This document shows, piece after piece, positions 35,741-43,556 of a stretch of 64,000 nucleotides of DNA. The DNA comes from Lederbergia panacisoli (GTDB lineage Bacteria > Bacillota > Bacilli > Bacillales > Bacillaceae_C): positions 1-64,000 of the forward strand of contig NZ_JANJGU010000011.1 of assembly GCF_024626525.1 (NCBI RefSeq). Direction: 5' to 3'. Each line of letters begins with the position of its first letter. The first letter of the stretch is position 1. A program made the translations under genes and the position numbers. A model generated the notes under the pieces. The model was not told the origin of the DNA, did no database searches, and worked only from the letters and a program-made list of their open reading frames with translations.

Positions 35741-35748
35741 CAATTCAT

Positions 35749-35783
35749 AGAATACTTCAAAAGTCATACTTTTGAAGTATTCT
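35749..35783 (+). repeat. Perfect 16-bp intra-operon hairpin
   Basis: AGAATACTTCAAAAGT (35749-35764), CAT, then the exact complement (35768-35783). There is no T tract, so it is not a simple terminator. It may mark an mRNA processing or stability site between hydrolase 2 and the second dehydrogenase. Confidence 0.7.
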
Positions 35784-35828
35784 AATTAATCTTAAAAAAC
35801 GCTAGCATTATGGAAAGGAGAGGAATAC

Positions 35829-36854
35829 TTGATTAAAGTTGCGGTAGTTGGTGTAAATCATATCGGTAAACTTCATTGTCGTTTTTATAATGAAAATCCC
35901 GATGCTCAATTAGTTGCTATTTGTGATTTAAATAAAGAACTAGTGGAGAAAGTTGCAGCAAATTATGGAGTTCCCTCTTATTCAGATTTAACCGTCATGC
36001 TTAAGTCTGAAGAAATTGATGTTGTAAGTGTGGCAACGGGCGGTTTTGAAAACGGTTCCCATCATTATGGACCTGCTATGCTTGCGATGAAATATGGAAA
36101 AGATGTCTTAGTTGAAAAGCCAATATCAAATAATATTTCGGAAGCAAAAGAAATGGTAGATTACGCTAGAAAACAGAAGATTAGACTGGCATGTAATCTT
36201 AACCATCGATTCGTTCCTACTGCTTATATAGCGAAGGAATGGATTGAAAAGGGAGATCTAGGTACATTACTCTTTATTAATATGAAACTTACGATTGAAA
36301 ATCCGAATGAAACTAGTCCGTGGATTCATATGCGAGCATTACACCCACACTCGATTGATGTCATGCGTTATTTTTGTGGAGACGTACGGAGAGTTCAAGC
36401 TTTTATGACAAAAGCTCCTGGGAGAACTGTTTGGTCAACTGCCTCTATTAATATGGAATTTGAATCCGGTGCTGTTGGCCATTTAACTGGCAGCTATGAT
36501 ATGGATAATAGACATCCGATTGAATTTTGCGAGGTGGCCGGGACAAAAGGCAGATTCACTATCAATGATGTATACAATGAATTAACTTTTTATCCACACA
36601 AAAGCCAGGAATTGAAAATGTATAAAAATTCAGTCCTATCCGGGATAAATGGTTTTAACGAAACCTTTAAACATCGGCTTGATACATTTATTCAAGAGAT
36701 TAAAAAAGGCGTATCACCTAAAAACATTACTGGTTCTGGTGTAGATGCATTAGCTGCTCAGGAAGTCATTGAAGCTATTATTTACTCGCAAATAGAGAAT
36801 GGAAAGGTTATTGATTTAAAGGATATAAGTGAAATAGGGAAACAATTGCAGTAA
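35829..36854 (+). CDS. Gfo/Idh/MocA family oxidoreductase 2
   Basis: This 341-residue protein starts at TTG 35829 behind GAAAGGAGAGG. Rossmann motif 'VAVVGVNHIGKLHCRFYNENPDAQLVAICDL' lacks the second Gly of a strict GxGxxG (GVNHIG). It has 'LVEKPISNNISEAKEMVDYAR', and 'MRALHPHSIDVMRYFCGDVRR' in the active site. It is a paralogue of the dehydrogenase at 32494, showing the same EKPISNN, ALHPHS(F/I)DV(I/M)RYFCGDV and DMKGRF-type blocks. Two such enzymes in one cluster suggest successive or reverse redox steps. Probably NAD-dependent. Confidence 0.92.
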   Translation: MIKVAVVGVNHIGKLHCRFYNENPDAQLVAICDLNKELVEKVAANYGVPSYSDLTVMLKSEEIDVVSVATGGFENGSHHYGPAMLAMKYGKDVLVEKPISNNISEAKEMVDYARKQKIRLACNLNHRFVPTAYIAKEWIEKGDLGTLLFINMKLTIENPNETSPWIHMRALHPHSIDVMRYFCGDVRRVQAFMTKAPGRTVWSTASINMEFESGAVGHLTGSYDMDNRHPIEFCEVAGTKGRFTINDVYNELTFYPHKSQELKMYKNSVLSGINGFNETFKHRLDTFIQEIKKGVSPKNITGSGVDALAAQEVIEAIIYSQIENGKVIDLKDISEIGKQLQ

Positions 36855-36956
36855 ATTAATTGAATCCTAGTAATATTCACCTACTATTATATTTAAGATA
36901 TGCACTGCAAAAGCATGTCGATTCAATATTTCAATTATTCCATAGGAGGAGTAAGG

Positions 36957-37862
36957 ATGAGCACGGCAAGATACCAGAGTAGTGAATACATGAAAACAAA
37001 AGATTTTCCTTTCTGGATTCAACGGTTTCTACATGACTCAGCAAACGTCCCTCCAGCCCACTCACATGAATTCATTGAATTAGTATTCGTTATCCAAGGT
37101 AATGCAAATCACGTTTTCGAAGGACAATCGTATACCATTAAGACGAATGATGTTTTTATCATCAATCCAGGTGAAGTTCATACATTTGAAGTTGAAAATA
37201 ATAAAAGTCTCGAAATCATCAATTGTTTATTTTTACCTAGCCTGATTAAAGATTCTTGGTTAAAAGAATTGGGTGTATCGCAGTCAATGGATTATTTTTA
37301 TATTCAGCCATTTTTAGATCGGAATGAAAGATTTCATCACCTCCTAAATTTAGACGGAAATTATTCTTCGAGATTTCTTTCGTTATTGGAAGGTATGATG
37401 CATGAATACCATAAGAAAAATTCATGTTACTCTACATTAATACGTCTGCAAATGGTTGAATTATTGATTTTGCTTTCGCGAATATATAATGAAAGAAATT
37501 CTACTGCTGAAAAGCCTTATATGACTGAAAATAGTAATAGTGTATTAGTGCAACGTATTTGTGGTTACTTATCAAGGAATTATGATCAAAAAATATCTAT
37601 TTTAGATCTTTGCCATATTTTTAATATTAGTCCTAGACATCTTAATAGACTTTTTAAACAAGAAACGAAGAAAACAGTTATTGAAATGTTACATAGTATT
37701 AGAATTGAAAAAGCAAAACAATTCTTAATGGAAACAGACGATAAGGTGATTGATGTAGCTATTAGAGTCGGGTATGACGATTCTGCATTTTTTAGTAAGC
37801 TTTTTCGTAAATTTGTCGGTTGTTCTCCGGGGAAATATAAAGGAAATTCGAAAGTTAGCTAA
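36957..37862 (+). CDS. AraC family transcriptional regulator
   Basis: This 301-residue protein starts at ATG 36957 (ATAGGAGGAGTAAGG); the frame is open earlier without support. The N-terminal cupin domain 'PPAHSHEFIELVFVIQGNANHVFEG' and 'NDVFIINPGEVHTFE' resembles RhaS/RhaR sugar-binding parts. The C-terminal double helix-turn-helix is 'ILDLCHIFNISPRHLNRLFKQETKKTVIEMLHSIRIEKAKQFL' and 'VIDVAIRVGYDDSAFFSKLFRKFVGCSPGKYK'. It sits between the dehydrogenases and sat-cysC. It is a likely activator of this cluster, with a sugar or sugar-like effector. No palindrome was found in the short gap before it. Confidence 0.92.
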   Translation: MSTARYQSSEYMKTKDFPFWIQRFLHDSANVPPAHSHEFIELVFVIQGNANHVFEGQSYTIKTNDVFIINPGEVHTFEVENNKSLEIINCLFLPSLIKDSWLKELGVSQSMDYFYIQPFLDRNERFHHLLNLDGNYSSRFLSLLEGMMHEYHKKNSCYSTLIRLQMVELLILLSRIYNERNSTAEKPYMTENSNSVLVQRICGYLSRNYDQKISILDLCHIFNISPRHLNRLFKQETKKTVIEMLHSIRIEKAKQFLMETDDKVIDVAIRVGYDDSAFFSKLFRKFVGCSPGKYKGNSKVS

Positions 37863-37884
37863 TGAAAGTGAAGGGAGATTATAA

Positions 37885-39075
37885 ATGAGTGTCCATGCAC
37901 TTCAATATTACAAGAACATCAAGCCACATGGTGGAATTTTAATAAATAGAGAAGTTAATGATAATGAACGGGAAAAATTATTAAAAAGAGCGGCGCAACT
38001 ACCATCTTTAACCATTTCGGAATGGACGATATCCGATTTAGAATTAGTGGCAATTGGCGGTTTCAGTCCTTTGATAGGGTTTATGAATCAATCAGACTAT
38101 CTTTCTGTCATTAATAAAATGCGACTTGAGAATGGTCTCGTTTGGAGCATCCCTATTACTTTGCCTGTTTCATTTGAAGAAGCATCTCTGTTTTCGATTG
38201 GGCAAGAAATTGCTCTAACAGGAGAAGACGATATCATATACGGAACTTTAAAGCTTGAGGAAAAATTCATATATGACAAAAAAGAGGAAGCTCATCTAGT
38301 ATACGGAACGACTGATGAAGCACATCCGGGTGTGAAAAAATTATATGAACAAGGTGAGATGTATTTCGCAGGACCAATCACCTTGCTTAATAGGCCGAAT
38401 CATGGAGAATTTGCTGCATATTATAAAGATCCTGTCCAAACAAGAGAGATGTTCGCAAACCTTGGTTGGAAAACGATCGTTGGTTTTCAAACACGAAATC
38501 CCGTCCACCGTGCACATGAATATATACAAAAAATCGCCATGGAAAATGTCGATGGTTTATTATTAAACCCCTTGGTCGGAAAAACAAAATCTGATGATAT
38601 TCCAGCTGCAATTCGTATGAAGAGCTACGAAGTTTTATTAGATCATTACTATCCTAAGGATCGAGTTCGATTAGTTATATATCCTGCTGCCATGCGTTAC
38701 GCTGGTCCGCGAGAAGCGATTTTACATGCATTGGTACGGAAAAATTACGGGTGTACACATTTTATTGTCGGGCGTGATCATGCTGGAGTTGGCGACTACT
38801 ATGGTACGTACGAGGCCCAGGAATTGATTAGTCTTTATGAAAGAGAAATCGGAATGACTATTCTTAAATTCGAACATTCATTTTATTGTAAGCTATGCGA
38901 AAGTATGGCAACTGCGAAAACATGCCCACATAGTAAAGAACACCATCTCCATTTAAGTGGATCAAAAGTACGAGCGTTGCTAAAAAGCGGAATAAAACCA
39001 CCAAAAGAATTTTCTCGGCCTGAAGTAGCAGAAATTTTAATTAAAGGACTTAGCGAAGTGGACAATTGTGATTAG
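37885..39075 (+). CDS. sat: Sulfate adenylyltransferase (ATP sulfurylase)
   Basis: Sat makes adenosine 5'-phosphosulfate from ATP and sulfate. The 396-residue bacterial form has the '[13 protein letters not shown]' nucleotide/sulfate loop, '[40 protein letters not shown]', and a C-terminal Cys cluster ('[16 protein letters not shown]') as in zinc-containing Sat proteins. Start ATG follows AAGGGAG. It is 33 bases before cysC and behind the AraC gene. No cysH (PAPS reductase) or sulfate transporter is in the window, so the fate of the APS is not given by context. Confidence 0.95.
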   Translation: MSVHALQYYKNIKPHGGILINREVNDNEREKLLKRAAQLPSLTISEWTISDLELVAIGGFSPLIGFMNQSDYLSVINKMRLENGLVWSIPITLPVSFEEASLFSIGQEIALTGEDDIIYGTLKLEEKFIYDKKEEAHLVYGTTDEAHPGVKKLYEQGEMYFAGPITLLNRPNHGEFAAYYKDPVQTREMFANLGWKTIVGFQTRNPVHRAHEYIQKIAMENVDGLLLNPLVGKTKSDDIPAAIRMKSYEVLLDHYYPKDRVRLVIYPAAMRYAGPREAILHALVRKNYGCTHFIVGRDHAGVGDYYGTYEAQELISLYEREIGMTILKFEHSFYCKLCESMATAKTCPHSKEHHLHLSGSKVRALLKSGIKPPKEFSRPEVAEILIKGLSEVDNCD

Positions 39076-39108
39076 GTTCCGTCCACCGCATGTAAGAGGA
39101 GATTGTTA

Positions 39109-39714
39109 ATGAAATCTACGAATATTACTTGGCATGAACAGCAGGTAAGTAAAAAAGAAAGACAAAATTTACATGGACATAGAAGTGCCATTTTATGGTT
39201 TACAGGTTTATCGGCTTCGGGCAAATCAACGCTTTGTGTAGAAATTGAAAAGAGATTATACGCTTTAGGAATGAGCACGTACGTACTGGATGGCGATAAT
39301 ATTAGACATGGGCTTAATAAAAACCTCGGATTTAAGCCAGAAGATCGTTCGGAAAATATACGTAGAATTGGTGAAGTATCTAAATTATTTGTAGAAGCAG
39401 GAATTATTGTGCTGACGGCTTTCATTTCTCCCTATCGAAACGACCGTGATATTGTTCGAAAATTGGTTGACGCCCGTGAATTTATAGAGGTATATGTAAA
39501 ATGCAGTGTGGAAGAATGTGAGAGACGGGACCCAAAAGGGTTATATAAAAAGGCTAGATTAGGGGAAATCCCAGATTTTACGGGAGTTAATGCCCCTTAC
39601 GAAGAACCTGGTAATCCTGAAATTATTATTGATAGTGAAATACTAACTGTCGAAGAATCTGCTGACCTTGTGATAAAATATTTAAAGGATCATCAGTACT
39701 TAGAGCTAAGATAA
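39109..39714 (+). CDS. cysC: Adenylyl-sulfate kinase
   Basis: CysC phosphorylates APS to PAPS. This is a 201-residue protein from ATG 39109 (AGAGGAG 6 bases before); a TTG two codons upstream is in the ribosome site. The P-loop is 'GLSASGKST', with '[16 protein letters not shown]' (the APS-binding RHGLN) and 'PYRNDRD'. '[41 protein letters not shown]' completes the kinase. It is co-transcribed with sat. PAPS can feed sulfate reduction or sulfotransferases; no sulfotransferase gene is seen here. Confidence 0.95.
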   Translation: MKSTNITWHEQQVSKKERQNLHGHRSAILWFTGLSASGKSTLCVEIEKRLYALGMSTYVLDGDNIRHGLNKNLGFKPEDRSENIRRIGEVSKLFVEAGIIVLTAFISPYRNDRDIVRKLVDAREFIEVYVKCSVEECERRDPKGLYKKARLGEIPDFTGVNAPYEEPGNPEIIIDSEILTVEESADLVIKYLKDHQYLELR

Positions 39715-39721
39715 AATTGCT

Positions 39722-39773
39722 TTAAAAATATCCTTTTTTATGGAAACTAATTCATAATAAAGGGTATTTTTTA
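39722..39773 (+). terminator. Imperfect terminator after cysC
   Basis: AAAAATATCCTTT pairs imperfectly with TAAAGGGTATTTTTT across a loop. 39774-39931 shows nothing else. Confidence 0.45.
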
Positions 39774-39931
39774 TATTAGAGGTCCTATCTGTAAAATTGG
39801 TGTACATAAGATGCATTCTAGTAGATAAAGCCTGGAAGGACGTTTGTATTTATCAAGTTCAAATTTGCTTGGAGTATAGTAGTGGACAAGCCCATGCAAT
39901 CAAAGTCAAAACAATAGAAGGAGCCATTTAA

Positions 39932-40444
39932 ATGAAGCCTATTTCTGATCATATTAAAGAAAATTTAGATGTGCTGTTCGTAGGATTTAATCCAAGTATT
40001 ATGTCCAGTGAAACAGGACACCATTTTGCCAATCCAACGAACCGATTTTGGTCCATATTATATAAAGCAGGTATTACTGATAGAAAATATATGCCTACAG
40101 AGGACTATAAGTTGCTTGAAATTGGTTATGGTTTCACCAATATTGTTGCAAGACCTACCAAAAGTGCACAGGAAATTACTTCTGATGAGTATCGGAGTGG
40201 AAAAGAACAATTAAAAGCTAAAATAACCAAATACCGCCCAAAAATAGTTTGCTTTGTAGGAAAAGGAGTATACCAAGAATATAGCGGCAGAAAAAATGTT
40301 CGATGGGGAAAGCAATCAGATTCACTTATTCCAGATGTTGTTGATTTTGTTGCCCCTTCATCGAGCGGGCTTGTCAGAATGAGTATCGATGAAATTTCAA
40401 ACATCTATTCCGAGTTGCCAAAATTACTAGGCAAAGTAAAATAA
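39932..40444 (+). CDS. Mismatch-specific (Mug/TDG-type) DNA glycosylase
   Basis: This 170-residue uracil-DNA-glycosylase-fold protein has 'LFVGFNPSIMSSETGHHFANPTNRFWSILYKAG', where GFNPS (residues 18-22) replaces GINPG and carries the catalytic Asn, and 'FVAPSSSGLVRMS' as the second substrate loop. Family 2 members remove uracil or thymine from G mismatches and etheno-adducts. Start ATG follows AGAAGGAG. It is a single gene before the desaturase. Confidence 0.9.
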   Translation: MKPISDHIKENLDVLFVGFNPSIMSSETGHHFANPTNRFWSILYKAGITDRKYMPTEDYKLLEIGYGFTNIVARPTKSAQEITSDEYRSGKEQLKAKITKYRPKIVCFVGKGVYQEYSGRKNVRWGKQSDSLIPDVVDFVAPSSSGLVRMSIDEISNIYSELPKLLGKVK

Positions 40445-40454
40445 AAATACAGAC

Positions 40455-40531
40455 CATGATATTTATCACGATTTATCCATGACATTTATGCCTTCAATTA
40501 TTGTTATATTATGTATATGCTTGTACATAAT
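40455..40531 (+). promoter_or_regulatory. des promoter region with direct and inverted repeats
   Basis: CATGATATTTAT (40455) and CATGACATTTAT (40478) form a direct repeat 23 bases apart. ATTATGTA (40508-40515) and TACATAAT (40524-40531) form a perfect 8-bp inverted repeat 23 bases before the ATG. Since desR is downstream, these are candidate DesR sites; which one is used cannot be read off. Confidence 0.5.
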
Positions 40532-40553
40532 GAATACGGAAGGAGATGCTTAA

Positions 40554-41588
40554 ATGTCTAAACATGATCCGAAACAATTGAGAAAACAAATTGCCCCTTA
40601 TGAGAAATCAAATACTAAAAACAGTGTAAGACAAGTAATAAATACGCTTGTGCCATTCTTTTCACTCTGGGTTTTAGCGTATTTCACCCTTTCCTTTTCC
40701 TATTTATTGACGCTAGGGATATGTATTATTGCAGCCGGTTTCCTCGTTCGAATATTCATCATTTTTCATGACTGTTGTCATGGCTCCTTTTTTAAAAACC
40801 GACATGCGAATAATATTCTTGGAACTGTAACTGGTATTCTTACTTTTTGCCCATATGAGCAATGGAAGCATAGCCATTCCATTCACCATGCTACTAGCAG
40901 CAACTTGAATAAAAGAGGTACTGGTGATGTTTGGGTCCTTACAGTCGATGAATACATGGAAGCATCACAAATGAAAAAATTAGCGTACCGACTATATCGA
41001 AATCCTTTTGTCATGTTTGTCCTAGGTCCTATTTATATATTTTTAATCGCATACCGATTTAATGTTAAAAATGCTCGACCTAGAGAACGTCGGAACACAC
41101 ATATTACAAATATTGCTATCGTTGCTATTACAGCCTTGTTATGTTGGGCGATCGGATGGCAAGCGTTTCTTCTGATTCAAGGACCAATTTTCTTCATATC
41201 AGGTTCATTAGGTATTTGGCTTTTTTACGTGCAACATCAATTTGAGGATTCTTATTTTGAAAATCAAGATGAATGGGATTATGTAAAAGCCGCTTTGGAC
41301 GGCAGTTCGTATTATAAATTGCCGAAAATTCTGCAATGGCTTACTGGGAATATTGGGTTCCACCATGTGCATCATTTAAGCCCAAGGGTTCCTAACTATT
41401 ACCTTGAGGAAGTTCATAATAATCATGAGCGCTTACAAGAAGTCCAAACAATAACTCTAAAAACAAGCCTACGTTCACTTAAGTTTCGCCTTTGGGATGA
41501 ACACGGGAAAAGATTTATCGGTTTTAAAGAAGTGAAAAGTCTTTCTGAAAAGAAAAAAAGTACAAGCATGCCTGCAGAAGTGAAATAA
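40554..41588 (+). CDS. des: Acyl-lipid/phospholipid fatty acid desaturase
   Basis: This 344-residue membrane diiron desaturase has three His boxes: 'HDCCHGS', 'HSIHHATS' and 'HHVHHLS' (spacing as in the B. subtilis Des group). It has about four hydrophobic segments, and inserts a cis double bond in membrane lipid acyl chains to fluidise the membrane in the cold. Start ATG follows GGAAGGAG. It is followed by a hairpin and then the sensor kinase and response regulator that control it. This order (des-desK-desR) is that of B. subtilis. Confidence 0.93.
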   Translation: MSKHDPKQLRKQIAPYEKSNTKNSVRQVINTLVPFFSLWVLAYFTLSFSYLLTLGICIIAAGFLVRIFIIFHDCCHGSFFKNRHANNILGTVTGILTFCPYEQWKHSHSIHHATSSNLNKRGTGDVWVLTVDEYMEASQMKKLAYRLYRNPFVMFVLGPIYIFLIAYRFNVKNARPRERRNTHITNIAIVAITALLCWAIGWQAFLLIQGPIFFISGSLGIWLFYVQHQFEDSYFENQDEWDYVKAALDGSSYYKLPKILQWLTGNIGFHHVHHLSPRVPNYYLEEVHNNHERLQEVQTITLKTSLRSLKFRLWDEHGKRFIGFKEVKSLSEKKKSTSMPAEVK

Positions 41589-41595
41589 AAACCGT

Positions 41596-41635
41596 TAGCT
41601 CCTTTGTGATATGATAACAAAGGAGCTACATTTTT
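41596..41635 (+). terminator. Terminator/attenuator between des and desK
   Basis: A perfect 12-bp stem TAGCTCCTTTGT (41596-41607)/ACAAAGGAGCTA (41617-41628), then CATTTTT. It likely reduces transcription into desK. Confidence 0.85.
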
Positions 41636-41656
41636 AAATTGAAGAGGTATTTTGAT

Positions 41657-42772
41657 ATGAAAAAGAAGCCATTAACATTCCTTAAAAGTTCAGGGATTAA
41701 TCCTTATTTATGGAGTATTTTTACCATTTTGCCTTTCTACTTTATTTTTCAGTCCTCGTCTACGAGAGAAATTATAGTGGGAATCATATTAACAATTTTC
41801 TTTTTCATCGTTTATCGACTAGCATTTGTTTCAAAAAAGTGGCCAGTGTATCTTTGGACAAGTATTTTAATTGTGATTTCTATTACAATGACAATAATTT
41901 TTCAATTCGTTTATTTTGCATTTTATATTGCTTATTATAATGGAAACATAAAAAATAGAATTGCCTTTTTGACTTTATATATTGTCCATTTAGTATGTAC
42001 GACTGTTTCGATTAACTATAGTTTTGTCATTCAAAATGGATTATTTTTAAAACAACTGCCCTTTGTCATTATCATATGGATTAGTGTAATCCTACTTCCG
42101 TTCAATTTATATAACCGAAAAAAGCAGGAACAGCTTGAACAACAACTCAAATACGCAAACAAAAGAATTGCTGACCTTGTCAAACAAGAGGAACGACAAA
42201 GAATTGCGAGAGATCTACACGATACGCTAGGACAAAGACTTTCACTTATTGGCTTAAAAAGTGATTTGGCAAGAAAATTAATATATAAAAATCCCGAAGA
42301 GGCGCGAAATGAGTTAAAAGATGTCCAGCAAACTGCAAGAACTGCGTTGAATGAAGTAAGAAATATGGTTTCGCAAATGCGCGGAATTCGTTTAAAGGAA
42401 GAATTGGTTCGTGTTAAGCAAATACTGAAAGCCGCTGGGATTGATTTAATCATTGAAGACCATAAATTATCTAATGTCTCTTTATTCCTAGAAAACATTC
42501 TAAGTATGTGTATGAAAGAAGCTGTGACCAATGTTGTGAAACATAGTAATGCGACCTATTGCAAAATTTCGATTGAGCAAACTCAGAATGATATTTGCAT
42601 TAACATTGAGGATAATGGTGTAGGTATACAGGACCAAGATTTTTCAAAAGGGAACGGATTACTCGGAATGAAAGAACGATTAGAGTTTGTTAATGGGAAT
42701 TTAGAAATAAATAGCAGTAATGGAACTATGATTACAATGACAGTACCAAGAGCCATTAAAGCTAACGGATAA
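41657..42772 (+). CDS. desK: Sensor histidine kinase DesK
   Basis: This is a 371-residue protein from ATG 41657 (GAAGAGG 9 bases upstream); a TTG six codons earlier is inside the ribosome site. Four to five membrane segments (about 15-155) form the thermosensor. Then come a coiled linker ('KKQEQLEQQLKYANKRIADLVKQEERQRIARDLHDTLGQRLSLI', with the phospho-His in RDLHD), and a HATPase with 'MCMKEAVTNVVKHSNATYC', 'IEDNGVG' and 'GNGLLGMKERLE'. In B. subtilis DesK activates DesR when membranes become rigid. Overlaps no neighbour; 13 bases before desR. Confidence 0.93.
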   Translation: MKKKPLTFLKSSGINPYLWSIFTILPFYFIFQSSSTREIIVGIILTIFFFIVYRLAFVSKKWPVYLWTSILIVISITMTIIFQFVYFAFYIAYYNGNIKNRIAFLTLYIVHLVCTTVSINYSFVIQNGLFLKQLPFVIIIWISVILLPFNLYNRKKQEQLEQQLKYANKRIADLVKQEERQRIARDLHDTLGQRLSLIGLKSDLARKLIYKNPEEARNELKDVQQTARTALNEVRNMVSQMRGIRLKEELVRVKQILKAAGIDLIIEDHKLSNVSLFLENILSMCMKEAVTNVVKHSNATYCKISIEQTQNDICINIEDNGVGIQDQDFSKGNGLLGMKERLEFVNGNLEINSSNGTMITMTVPRAIKANG

Positions 42773-42785
42773 GGAGGAGTGGAAA

Positions 42786-43385
42786 GTGATTCGAATTGTC
42801 ATAGCAGAGGACCAGCGAATGATGTTAGGAGCTTTAGGCTCACTGCTTAATTTAGAAGATGATATGGAAGTAGTGGGAAAAGCCAATAACGGTGTAGAGG
42901 CAATCGCTCTTGTCCACAAATATGATCCTGATATATGCATCATGGATATTGAAATGCCTGAAAAAACAGGACTTGAGGCAGCTGAAGAACTAAAGGAATC
43001 TAGGTGTAAAGTCATCATATTAACTACTTTTGCTCGAACCGGTTATTTTCAACGTGCTATTAAGGCCGGGGTTAAAGGCTACTTATTAAAGGATAGTCCG
43101 AGTGAAGAGCTTGCAGACACAATCAGAAGTGTCATGGCGGGAAAACGAATCTATGCTCCTGAACTAATGGATGATGTATATAGTGAAGAAAACCCCCTTA
43201 CAATTAGGGAAAAAGCTGTACTTGAACTCGTTGCTGACGGAAAAAACACAAAAGAAATTGCGGACCAGCTAAGTATAAAAGCGGCCACTGTCCGGAATTA
43301 TATATCACAAATTTTAGATAAACTTGAAGTTACAAACAGAATAGAAGCCATTACCCATTCAAGGAAAAAAGGATGGTTTAAATAA
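42786..43385 (+). CDS. desR: Response regulator DesR
   Basis: This 199-residue NarL-type regulator starts at GTG 42786 behind GGAGGAG. It has a receiver domain (about 1-118) with 'VIAEDQRMML', the phospho-acceptor Asp in 'CIMDIEMPEKTG', and the switch Thr/Lys in 'LTTF' and 'GYLLKDSP'. The C-terminal LuxR helix-turn-helix is 'LTIREKAVLELVADGKNTKEIADQLSIKAATVRNYISQILDKLEV'. Phosphorylated DesR activates des. Closed by a terminator. Confidence 0.93.
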   Translation: MIRIVIAEDQRMMLGALGSLLNLEDDMEVVGKANNGVEAIALVHKYDPDICIMDIEMPEKTGLEAAEELKESRCKVIILTTFARTGYFQRAIKAGVKGYLLKDSPSEELADTIRSVMAGKRIYAPELMDDVYSEENPLTIREKAVLELVADGKNTKEIADQLSIKAATVRNYISQILDKLEVTNRIEAITHSRKKGWFK

Positions 43386-43394
43386 AACAACACA

Positions 43395-43434
43395 AAAGAC
43401 AGAAAGCAGTTAAGTGCTGAGCTGTCTTTTTTTT
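43395..43434 (+). terminator. Rho-independent terminator after desR
   Basis: AAAAGACAG (43394-43402) pairs with CTGTCTTTT (43422-43430), followed by further T. Confidence 0.8.
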
Positions 43435-43441
43435 ATATTTT

Positions 43442-43529
43442 AAACAAAACTAAATTTTGTTTTATAAAAGCAAAAAAAGATAAATAAATATATTCAAAGG
43501 TAAACAAATATCATATATAATTAAACAAA
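43442..43529 (+). promoter_or_regulatory. Rhamnose operon promoter with AAACAAA motifs
   Basis: TTCAAA (43493-43498), 17 bases, TATAAT (43516-43521). AAACAAA occurs at 43442, 43502 (inside the spacer) and 43523 (just after the -10 box), and AAACAAAA-N5-TTTTGTTT (43442-43462) is an inverted repeat. The same motif recurs before the DeoR gene. DeoR proteins use such repeated half sites, so this is a candidate operator of the gene at 48932. Confidence 0.65.
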
Positions 43530-43556
43530 CAAATCAAAAAGTTTGGAGGATATTGA

